Assembly: GCA_002325645.1 (NCBI GenBank)
Contig: DCSN01000166.1
Location: forward strand, 1 to 7,624
Direction of reading: 5' to 3'
Origin: Pseudanabaena sp. UBA1465
GTDB taxonomy: Bacteria; Cyanobacteriota; Cyanobacteriia; Pseudanabaenales; Pseudanabaenaceae
Length of the DNA stretch: 7,624 bases
The translations under genes and the position numbers were made by a program. Shown one piece after another: positions 1 to 6,509 of this stretch (its first letter is position 1; each line of letters begins with the position of its first letter). The notes beneath the pieces are model-generated. The model did no database searches. It saw only the letters and a program-made list of their open reading frames with translations, and was not told the origin of the DNA.

Positions 1-1736
1 GAGAAGGTGGTACGAATTACACCAACAGTTGCAGTTCCGTTACGAGAATCGCTACCCTGATTGAATACGAAGAATACACCAGGAGTGATGCTGATATTCT
101 TCGATACAGGAATACGATAGAATGCTTCGAGTTGATAAGGAGTGTTAGGACTTGTCAAGCCAACGAAATTAGGAGGGAGAGTAACAGTCCCTGAACTTGC
201 ACTGGTGGTAAATAGAGGTTGACCAAAGGAAAGCGCTGCCAAGTCACCTTCGGTGAACAAGTCTTTACCCGATAGAGAAGCTAACCAGCTAGTATTGGTT
301 GTAGAAGTAGCGGTTGCACCAGTCCCCGCAACAATACCATCAATGAAAGTCCAAGAACCCCAAGCGTTGAAGGTGAACTTCTTGGTGATGTCCCAAATAA
401 CGCTACCAACAACGGTATTGCTCTTGAATCCAACAGCAGCCGTACCAGGACTTAAAGGACCTACAGGAACGAAGTCTGCATTCAATCCTGAATTAAGCCC
501 TTCGCCTGTGGTATACGCATTAGCGTAACCAACGCCAAAGGTGAGGTTGTCAGCAGGCTTAAGCACGAACTGAGCAACAATCTTGGTATCACCACCAGTT
601 ACACCACCAGGACCAGTTGCCGCAGCAGCATTAGATGCACTGTAGGCGGCTTGGAAGTTAACCTTATCAGAAAGCTTCCAGTCAAAACCTGCAACGGCTA
701 GACCAGTAGTTCCACTAGCAGAGGCGATACGGATTAGAGGACTGAAACGACCGAAGCGAGAGATTGTACCTTGGCTATCGCTTTCGAGAGGGTTCAAAGG
801 ATTAATAATGTCTTCCGTTTGACCAATGGGAGCGATGTAAGCGGTGAAGCTATCGCCAACGGGGAACTTGTAGTACAAGCGGTTGATTTCAAAAGTGTTA
901 GCTGATGAACCACTTTCATAGGATAGACGGGTATCGTTAGCGATACCAAGTCCTGTATTAGCACCATTTAAGTCAAATCTACCAGCACCATTGGTGTTAG
1001 AAGCTTGCAAACGGGTTCGCAACAAGTCTTTACCAGTAAAACTAGTATCGAGGTTAAGACGAACGCGGTAGTTGAAAACGGTGTTAGTTCTATCGGTTCC
1101 AGCATTGGGAGCCAATAGATTGGTGCTACCAACAACACCGTCAGAAGCAGCAGCTAGACCGAAGATTGCTTCGCCGCGTAGCTTGGTGGTGGTGGAGAAC
1201 TGTTGAGCTTCGAGCTTAGCGGTCTTAGCATCAAGGGCATCGACCCGACCACGAAGGGTGGCGAGTTCAGCAGCGAATTCTTCTTGAAGCTTTTGGAGGG
1301 TTGCGAGGTCTTCCTTGCTAACTTTGTCAGCGAGACCTGCGGAAATAATTTCGTTGATCTTGTCTAAGCAAGCATTCAAACCAGCAGCAAACTCGTAGCG
1401 GCTAGTTGCTTGTTTGCCACGAAAAGTGCGATCGGGGTAGCCAGCGATACAACCGTAACGCTCTACCAAAGATTGTAATGCGGTGAAAGCCCAATCAGTA
1501 GGCTTAACATCGCTGAGTTGGGATACTGATGTAACGTTTTGAGCAACAACGTTGGACTTAAAAGAGTCAGTATTCGTGGAGCGGATAACTTCAGAAGTGT
1601 TAGTCTTGCTGTCAACTTGAGCAGCAGACTGGGTTTCTGCATTAACAGCATTAACAAGCAATGACGACGCTGCAACAGTAGCAGCAATTACTACGGGATT
1701 AACTAAGCCGTAAGCTTTTTTGGTTTGGTTATACAT
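1..1736 (-). CDS. Iron-uptake-type outer-membrane porin (SLH + OprB barrel), 3' end cut by window
   Basis: This encodes an outer-membrane beta-barrel porin of the cyanobacterial SomA/Slr1841 type, often annotated 'iron uptake porin'; it should let small solutes or ions cross the outer membrane. I translated the minus strand continuously for 578 codons without a stop. A signal peptide has basic MYNQTKK, a hydrophobic stretch at about 15-29 and a likely signal peptidase I site after VNA (31-33). An SLH domain follows at about 72-132 (WAF at 82-84, GYPDRTF at 99-105, SRYEFA at 112-117), thought to bind peptidoglycan-linked polymer. A charged coiled coil spans about 135-180, then a barrel rich in alternating aromatic and small residues runs to the edge. 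The last visible residues, VGVIRTTF plus a partial Ser codon, resemble a porin C-terminus, so probably only one or two codons and the stop are missing. The ATG at 1736 was preferred because GAG lies 9 nt upstream; an in-frame ATG at 1745 is possible. The iron substrate is a family label, not shown here. Confidence 0.9.
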   Translation of the reverse strand, partial: MYNQTKKAYGLVNPVVIAATVAASSLLVNAVNAETQSAAQVDSKTNTSEVIRSTNTDSFKSNVVAQNVTSVSQLSDVKPTDWAFTALQSLVERYGCIAGYPDRTFRGKQATSRYEFAAGLNACLDKINEIISAGLADKVSKEDLATLQKLQEEFAAELATLRGRVDALDAKTAKLEAQQFSTTTKLRGEAIFGLAAASDGVVGSTNLLAPNAGTDRTNTVFNYRVRLNLDTSFTGKDLLRTRLQASNTNGAGRFDLNGANTGLGIANDTRLSYESGSSANTFEINRLYYKFPVGDSFTAYIAPIGQTEDIINPLNPLESDSQGTISRFGRFSPLIRIASASGTTGLAVAGFDWKLSDKVNFQAAYSASNAAAATGPGGVTGGDTKIVAQFVLKPADNLTFGVGYANAYTTGEGLNSGLNADFVPVGPLSPGTAAVGFKSNTVVGSVIWDITKKFTFNAWGSWTFIDGIVAGTGATATSTTNTSWLASLSGKDLFTEGDLAALSFGQPLFTTSASSGTVTLPPNFVGLTSPNTPYQLEAFYRIPVSKNISITPGVFFVFNQGSDSRNGTATVGVIRTTF

Positions 1737-1880
1737 TCTATACATCTCACACACTAAGAACGGACTATACCTTAGGTTTGTACAATCTGTAACTCTAGTT
1801 GCATTTTTATCATTGGTTAACATCAAAACATCAGAAATATGTATATATAGTTGTCGCCAGCCTTGTTAGGACACAAAAAC
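1737..1880 (-). promoter_or_regulatory. Porin leader and probable promoter region
   Basis: This non-coding stretch separates the porin start from the polA terminator and must hold the porin promoter if the terminator works. The best -10 candidate on the minus strand is TATAGT at 1769-1764 (5 of 6 to TATAAT), which would give a leader of roughly 20 nt. No good -35 hexamer sits 16-18 nt upstream of it; TTGATG occurs further away with no matching -10. An alternating TA run (TATATATA-like) lies near 1840-1850. The porin start has a weak GAG ribosome-binding site rather than a full AGGAG. The promoter position is an inference from motif matching only. Confidence 0.35.
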
Positions 1881-1921
1881 AAAAGATGAGTGGCGGCGAT
1901 TCCCACCGCCACTCATCTTTT
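1871..1921 (-). terminator. Factor-independent terminator downstream of polA
   Basis: A perfect 16-bp inverted repeat (arms 1881-1896 and 1906-1921, 9-nt loop) has a GC-rich centre (GGCGG/CCGCC). In the minus-strand direction it is followed at once by TTTTGTTTTTGTGT (1884-1871), a classical U-rich tract. It lies about 108 nt past the polA stop and upstream of the porin leader, so it would end the polA (or dnaA-polA) transcript and insulate the porin. The plus side also has a T-rich run after the stem, so it could work in both directions, but no plus-strand gene reads into it. Confidence 0.85.
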
Positions 1922-1965
1922 GGGGTTTTAATTTTTCCTAATGCAAGTGATGACAGCTATAAAAT

Positions 1966-1998
1966 ATAGATTTTTTATAGATTTTTTATAGATTTTTA
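1966..1998. repeat. 11-bp tandem repeat, three copies
   Basis: Three head-to-tail copies of an 11-bp A/T unit occur at 1966-1976, 1977-1987 and 1988-1998. The first two are identical (ATAGATTTTTT) and the third differs only in its last base. The array lies between the polA stop and its terminator, in what would be the 3' untranslated region. An 11-bp period places each T-tract on nearly the same helix face, so bent DNA is possible; replication slippage alone also explains the array. Confidence 0.85.
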
Positions 1999-2028
1999 CA
2001 GGACATATACTGCTTGACAAATTTAAGA

Positions 2029-4884
2029 TTATTTTGCTTCCATCCAGTTTTTGCCAGTGTGGATATCAACTTCCAGCTTCACGGAAAGTTCTAGGGCTGA
2101 TTCCATAGCCGATTTGATTTTAGGTTGCAGTTCATCAATTTCATGGGGTGGAACTTCAAACACAAGCTCATCATGGACTTGCAAGAGTAAACGGGCTTGA
2201 TAATCTTGCAAAATTTCATGAACACGCAGCATGGCTAATTTCACAATATCGGCGCTAGTTCCTTGAATCGGGGCATTGACCGCCGATCGCAACAAAGCCG
2301 CCTTTTGATAGCCACCGATTTGATTCAGTCCATGAAAATAGCGCCGCCGTCCTAACACCGTCTGCACATAGCCATCACGTTCCGCATCTGCCTCTACGCT
2401 TTGCATATAGGTGAAAATTCTTTCATAGCGTTGGTTAAATTTTTCAATAAATTGCTTAGCAACTTTGACGGGTACGCCAATATCACGACTAAATTTTTGC
2501 GCTCCCATGCCATAAATCACGCCGTAGTTAATGATTTTAGCTAAACGACGTTCATCACTGGTGACTTCTTCTTTTTCTAGGAGCAGTTGTGCGGTGACTC
2601 GATGCACATCTTCTCCCGCATTGAAGGCGCGAATTAATTCAGGTTCTTGGCTTAAATGGGCGAGAATTCGCAACTCGATTTGTGAATAATCGGCAGCCAT
2701 TAAAATCCAATCGGTTTCAGGAATAAACCCTGCTCTAATTCTTTTGCTAAAGGCGGTACGGATGGGAATATTTTGTAAGTTAGGATTGGAACTACTTAAG
2801 CGTCCTGTGGCAGTTACGGTCTGGTTAAAGTCTGTATGCACTCGTCCCGTTTTAGCCTGAATCAGCGATGGCAAAGCATCAACGTAGGTAGACTTGAGTT
2901 TAGCGAGGGTGCGATTTTCGAGAATTGTATCAATGAGAGGATGCTCGCCTTCGAGTTTATTGAGAACAGCGACATCGGTGGAATAACCCGTCTTACTTTT
3001 GCGGGATTTTTTAGTAAATCTCTCACCAAGAAGCTCTATTAAAATCTCGCTTAGTTGCTTAGGAGAATTAAGGTTGAATTCCTGTCCTGCTTGTTGATAG
3101 GCGGCGATCGCTAGAGTTTCTAAATCTTTTTCTAGTTCCTGAGAGAATAGCCCTAAATATTCTTTGTCGATTCTAATGCCGCACCATTCCATTGCCGCAA
3201 GAATTGGCTCTAGGGGCATTTCTATATTTTGGAATAAATCCCAAAGCTTAGGAACTGCGGTTAATTTCTCTCGCAAAATTGGGACAATGCGATAGGTGAT
3301 ATAGGTATCCATACCGCAGTATTGGGCTACGGAGGGAATTGCGATTTCGGCGATCGATTTATGCTGCTTGCCGACGAGAGTTTTATAACTGACCGTGCGA
3401 ATTTGCAATAAATTCATGGCAAGATCATCGAGTTTATGGCTTGCTTCAGGATCGATGACATAACTTGCAATCATCGTATCGAAGATCACGCCCGCTAATT
3501 CAATACCTGCGGCTTTAAACATCAGGCGATCGAACTTCGCATTCTGTAAGTATTTGGGATAGCTCGAATCTTCGAGAATGGGTTTAAGAATTTCTCTTGC
3601 TTCTTTCCATTTCAGATTTTGTCCTGAAACATGGCTTAAGGGAATATAGGCAATTTCGTTAATGGAATCTCCCCAACAACAGCCAATACCTACTAATTTC
3701 GCTTCAAAGGGATTTAATGCCGAGGTTTCGGTGTCCCATGCTGTCGGTTGTTTATGGCTGAGGGTTTTGCATAGCTCTTCTAATTTAGGGATAGTATCAA
3801 TGATTTGCACATCTAATTTTAAAGATGCAGAAGCGGCGATCGCCTGATCTTCTTCCTGTTTGGCAAAGTCAAACCACAATTCCTCATCTTCTCCATTCTG
3901 AGAATATAAGGATTTTTCGCGCCCCTCGCCCTTAGGGAGAGGGGCTGGGGGTGAGGGTTTCTCGTAATTACCTGATAACTTAGCTTGAATTTGATCAACC
4001 CGATCTACAAAGGCTTTCAGCTCCAATTCTTCCAATAAAGGAATTAATTCTGTCGTATCAAAACCTGTCAATTTGCAATCAGCGATCGCAATGGGAAGAG
4101 GCACATCAGTTTTAATGGTTGCCATAAACTGCGAATGTTTAGCATCATCTATTCCCTGCTCTAGCTTAACCTTAATCGCTCCCTTCATCTGGGGAATTGC
4201 TGCTAAAATTTTCTCTAAACTGCCATACTCAGTGATTAATTTAACCGCAGTTTTCTCACCAATTCCGCGCACCCCAGCAATATTATCGGAAGCATCGCCG
4301 CAGAGGGCTTTATAGTCTACAACCTGTGTGGGCAATACACCGAGCCGTTCTTTGACCTGATCGGCATGGTATTCCACGATCTTATCTTTTTGTCCCACAT
4401 TCAAAACGGAAATCCGTTTATCTGCATCAATTAACTGGAATAAGTCGCGATCGCCGCTTAGAATTTTGACAGTATAGCCCTCGGCACTCGCCACCTGTGA
4501 AAGGGTTCCCAATACATCATCCGCTTCAAAACCTGCTTGGGTAATCGCAGGCAAATTCATTGCTGCTAAAACTCTTTGGAGGTTTTGCATATCAGGAATA
4601 AAACTCTCAGGAGTTTCCGAGCGATTTGCCTTATAACTATCGTCAATTTCATGGCGAAAGGTTGGTTGAGCAAGATCGAAGGCGATCGCAACGGCAGCAG
4701 GTTTTTCGCGATCGAGCATTTCGATTAATGCCTTCAGGAAACCAAAGCAGATACTTGTGGGAATTCCTGTGGAGGTTCGCAAGCCACCTTCGGGATGTTT
4801 GCCAAAGGCATAGAAGGCACGAAAGGCGAGGGAATGTCCATCGACAAGTAAAAAAGTAGGATGAGATTGATTAACTGAATCCAT
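2029..4884 (-). CDS. polA: DNA polymerase I
   Basis: This 951-aa family A polymerase fills gaps, removes Okazaki primers and acts in excision repair. The 5' nuclease domain (about 1-300) has D15, D70, E120, D122, D123, D145, D147, D197 and D200, plus a helix-hairpin region (GVRGIGEKTA). The 3'-5' exonuclease domain (about 375-545) keeps its metal ligands: D384 and E386 in WDTET, D452, Y522 and D526, so proofreading should be active. The polymerase domain shows motif A (D732-YSQIELR), motif B (R779 to G788) and motif C (VHDE, D905-E906). Position 787 in motif B is Tyr, where E. coli Pol I has Phe762. Linker residues 309-323 come from an inserted palindromic repeat. The frame stays open to an ATG at 4971, but those 29 extra codons translate a hairpin and an A/T repeat, whereas family similarity starts at MDSVNQSHPTFLLVDGHSLA; I chose ATG 4884. 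No Shine-Dalgarno precedes it. It lies 94 nt downstream of dnaA and is probably co-transcribed (inference). Confidence 0.97.
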   Translation of the reverse strand: MDSVNQSHPTFLLVDGHSLAFRAFYAFGKHPEGGLRTSTGIPTSICFGFLKALIEMLDREKPAAVAIAFDLAQPTFRHEIDDSYKANRSETPESFIPDMQNLQRVLAAMNLPAITQAGFEADDVLGTLSQVASAEGYTVKILSGDRDLFQLIDADKRISVLNVGQKDKIVEYHADQVKERLGVLPTQVVDYKALCGDASDNIAGVRGIGEKTAVKLITEYGSLEKILAAIPQMKGAIKVKLEQGIDDAKHSQFMATIKTDVPLPIAIADCKLTGFDTTELIPLLEELELKAFVDRVDQIQAKLSGNYEKPSPPAPLPKGEGREKSLYSQNGEDEELWFDFAKQEEDQAIAASASLKLDVQIIDTIPKLEELCKTLSHKQPTAWDTETSALNPFEAKLVGIGCCWGDSINEIAYIPLSHVSGQNLKWKEAREILKPILEDSSYPKYLQNAKFDRLMFKAAGIELAGVIFDTMIASYVIDPEASHKLDDLAMNLLQIRTVSYKTLVGKQHKSIAEIAIPSVAQYCGMDTYITYRIVPILREKLTAVPKLWDLFQNIEMPLEPILAAMEWCGIRIDKEYLGLFSQELEKDLETLAIAAYQQAGQEFNLNSPKQLSEILIELLGERFTKKSRKSKTGYSTDVAVLNKLEGEHPLIDTILENRTLAKLKSTYVDALPSLIQAKTGRVHTDFNQTVTATGRLSSSNPNLQNIPIRTAFSKRIRAGFIPETDWILMAADYSQIELRILAHLSQEPELIRAFNAGEDVHRVTAQLLLEKEEVTSDERRLAKIINYGVIYGMGAQKFSRDIGVPVKVAKQFIEKFNQRYERIFTYMQSVEADAERDGYVQTVLGRRRYFHGLNQIGGYQKAALLRSAVNAPIQGTSADIVKLAMLRVHEILQDYQARLLLQVHDELVFEVPPHEIDELQPKIKSAMESALELSVKLEVDIHTGKNWMEAK
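3921..3955. repeat. G/C-rich palindromic interspersed repeat inside polA
   Basis: An imperfect palindrome (arms 3921-3931 and 3935-3945, one mismatch, 3-nt loop) continues into a GGGGGTGAG tail. Its base composition is unlike the A/T-rich code around it. Read in the polA frame it gives SPPAPLPKGEG at residues 311-321, a Pro/Gly-rich segment in the flexible linker between the 5' nuclease and exonuclease domains. From general knowledge, DNA of the type CCCCAGCCCCTCTCCC...GGGAGAGGGG is a common short dispersed repeat in cyanobacterial genomes. The repeat identity rests on recall and not on a search, since there is only one copy here. Confidence 0.75.
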
Positions 4885-4912
4885 AATATTTTTAATATTT
4901 TTAATATTTTTT
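4885..4912. repeat. 9-bp tandem repeat directly upstream of polA start
   Basis: Three exact copies of a 9-bp unit (AATATTTTT on the plus strand) occur at 4885-4893, 4894-4902 and 4903-4911, with one extra T. On the polA sense strand this is AAAAATATT three times, abutting the ATG at 4884. It fills the place where a Shine-Dalgarno sequence would be, so polA has a purely A/U-rich ribosome landing site. Because the unit is three codons long, the upstream frame stays open (repeating K-N-I), which creates the misleading longer open frame. Confidence 0.85.
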
Positions 4913-4939
4913 GGGCTTTTAGCGATCGCCAAATTCGAT

Positions 4940-4972
4940 AGTGTTAGGCGGCGCGAAGCGCCGCCTAACACT
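4940..4972. repeat. Perfect 15-bp hairpin in the dnaA-polA spacer
   Basis: The arms at 4940-4954 and 4958-4972 are perfect inverted complements (AGTGTTAGGCGGCGC and its complement) around a 3-nt loop. The structure begins 6 nt after the dnaA stop. In the minus direction no T-run follows (ATCGAATTTGG), so a classical terminator is not supported; on the plus side a short T-run appears only after 13 nt. It may attenuate, stabilise or process a dnaA-polA transcript, or be a dispersed REP-like palindrome. Its GGCGGCG core recalls the terminator stem at 1881-1921. Confidence 0.85.
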
Positions 4973-4978
4973 CATACG

Positions 4979-6439
4979 CTAGTTTTTGGTTTGGGCGACG
5001 AGATAAATGCGATCGCTTAATTGCCTCAACAACTGAGCAATATCGCCATCAGTAGATTGCAATTGCGCCACCTTTTCACAGCTATACATAACAGTTGTAT
5101 GATCTTTACCACCTACGGCTTCGCCAATTTTGGGCAAACTGAGATTAGTGTGTTGGCGCATTAAATACATCACATATTGTCGGGCTTGGCTAATTTCTCG
5201 GCGGCGCGAATTTCCTAAGAGATCCGCTAGATCAATATTTAGCATTTCAGTCACGACACTCAAAACCATCTCGGCGGATACTTCCACAGGCTCTTTAGGA
5301 GGGTTGAGAACTGGCGCAACATTTTCCACCGTCATCGGTAAGCCTGAAATGGAAATATAGGCAACGGTACGGACTAAAGCACCTTCCAATTCCCGAATGT
5401 TGGATGTATAACTGGCGGCGATGTAATGCAGAACATCGGCGGGGATTTTGAGATGGTCATATTCGGCTTTCTTTTGCAAGATCGCCATCCGCGTCTCTAG
5501 ATCAGGAACTTGAATATCCGCAATCAAACCCATTGAGAACCGCGAACATAGACGTTCTTGTAATCGAGGAATCTGAGCAGGGGGGCGATCGCTGGCTAAT
5601 ACGATTTGTTTACCCGTTTCGTAAAGAGTATTAAAGGTATGGAAAAATTCCTCTTGAGTGTATTCCTTGCCCTCAATAAACTGAATGTCATCAATAATTA
5701 ACATATCGATTTCGCGATATAACTCGCGAAATCTCTGCATACTATCCTTACGAATTGCCGAGATCAGATCGTTAGTAAATTGCTCTGTGGATACATAGGC
5801 AATTCGCGCCTTGGGTTCGATTTCCAAACGGTAATGGGCGATCGCCTGCATTAAATGAGTCTTGCCTAAACCCACACCACCACATAGAAACAATGGATTA
5901 AATTCACGCCCAGGAGATTCAGAAACAGCCAGCGCCGCCGCATGAGCCATGCGATTGGTGGAACCCACCACAAAGCGATTGAAATTGTACTTAGGATTGA
6001 GGTTGCTAGGACGAGGTTGGTGATGACTATCAACTTCTGAGTTATTCTGCCCACTGGCGACGGGGATCGCGGCGGCCATAGCTTGCACTGCCTCAGCCGC
6101 GATCGCTGTTTCTAATAGTCCCTCTTGACCACCTTCACCCTCATTTACCTCTTCATTGGGTTGACCACTGGGCGGATCACCACTAGGAGTCGCCATAATA
6201 TAGACTTCGACGGGATATCCCAAGATTTCGGTAACAGCATCGGTAATATTTTGAAAATAATATTTATGCAGCCAGTTTTTTGCAAACAGTGAAGGTGTGC
6301 GAATCGTCAAGCGATCGGCTGTAAGCTCATCAGCCACAACAGTCTTGATCCATCCTTCGTAGGTAGGACGGCTAAGTTGGCTTTCAAGAAGTTCAAGGAC
6401 TTGATTCCAGAGGGTTTCTAAGGAAATATCAACAGACAT
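4979..6439 (-). CDS. dnaA: Chromosomal replication initiator protein DnaA
   Basis: This 486-aa AAA+ ATPase is the DnaA initiator, which binds DnaA boxes and opens the origin. Domain I (about 1-82) has the usual LWNQVLELLESQLSRPTYEGWI start, for self-contact and helicase loading. Domain II (about 84-145) is a low-complexity linker rich in Gly, Glu, Pro and Ala. Domain III has Walker A GGVGLGKT (187-194, K193), Walker B LIIDD (247-251), sensor I around S283-D284, the arginine finger in SRF (R300) and the sensor II Arg in NIRELEGAL (R349). Domain IV (about 385-486) is the DNA-binding part, with the signature GGKDHTTV at 443-450. All motifs are intact and the length is typical. The ATG at 6439 fits the family N-terminus, although no clear Shine-Dalgarno precedes it. 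It is divergent from pdxA and lies just upstream of polA on the same strand. In the slow cyanobacterium Synechocystis dnaA is reported dispensable; whether that holds here cannot be told. Confidence 0.97.
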   Translation of the reverse strand: MSVDISLETLWNQVLELLESQLSRPTYEGWIKTVVADELTADRLTIRTPSLFAKNWLHKYYFQNITDAVTEILGYPVEVYIMATPSGDPPSGQPNEEVNEGEGGQEGLLETAIAAEAVQAMAAAIPVASGQNNSEVDSHHQPRPSNLNPKYNFNRFVVGSTNRMAHAAALAVSESPGREFNPLFLCGGVGLGKTHLMQAIAHYRLEIEPKARIAYVSTEQFTNDLISAIRKDSMQRFRELYREIDMLIIDDIQFIEGKEYTQEEFFHTFNTLYETGKQIVLASDRPPAQIPRLQERLCSRFSMGLIADIQVPDLETRMAILQKKAEYDHLKIPADVLHYIAASYTSNIRELEGALVRTVAYISISGLPMTVENVAPVLNPPKEPVEVSAEMVLSVVTEMLNIDLADLLGNSRRREISQARQYVMYLMRQHTNLSLPKIGEAVGGKDHTTVMYSCEKVAQLQSTDGDIAQLLRQLSDRIYLVAQTKN

Positions 6440-6509
6440 TGTTGGTCAAGAGGGCTAACAGCGAATTACGATCTTATCGCGTGTACTAAATTTTTGGAGA
6501 ATTACTTAA
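6440..6509. promoter_or_regulatory. Divergent dnaA / pdxA intergenic region
   Basis: These 70 bp must contain start signals for both dnaA (minus) and pdxA (plus). For dnaA the best -10 candidate is TAAGAT (plus-strand 6471-6476), 4 of 6 to consensus, which would leave a leader of about 25 nt; no good -35 matches it. For pdxA I see no convincing -10/-35 pair. No DnaA box close to TTATCCACA is present, so autoregulation through a consensus box is not supported. The region is too short for a typical origin. Confidence 0.4.
6496..6500 (+). promoter_or_regulatory. Ribosome-binding site of pdxA
   Basis: GGAGA stands 9 nt before the ATG at 6510, the only good Shine-Dalgarno match ahead of the complete genes in this window. 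It supports the chosen pdxA start. Confidence 0.75.

Noticed and set aside
253..528. Open frame of 91 codons on the plus strand
   Set aside because: It is antisense to the continuous porin reading frame and shows no family features or ribosome-binding site.
1463..1687. Minus-strand open frame of 74 codons starting MLLLLQRRHC
   Set aside because: It overlaps the porin N-terminus and SLH region in another frame; the porin frame carries the signal peptide and SLH motifs.
2014..2019. TTGACA, a perfect -35 hexamer on the plus strand
   Set aside because: No -10 lies 16-18 bp downstream and no plus-strand gene follows; it runs into the antisense end of polA.
4885..4971. 29-codon N-terminal extension of Pol I
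   Set aside because: It would translate the hairpin and the 9-bp repeats, has no ribosome-binding site, and family similarity begins after M at 4884.
5786..5794. TGTGGATAC, 8 of 9 match to a DnaA box (reverse of TTATCCACA)
   Set aside because: It is a single copy and encodes part of the conserved YVSTEQF segment of DnaA; no cluster or A/T-rich unwinding region accompanies it.
5866..6054. 62-codon minus-strand open frame inside dnaA
   Set aside because: It is an alternative frame within a well-supported dnaA coding region with no supporting start signal.
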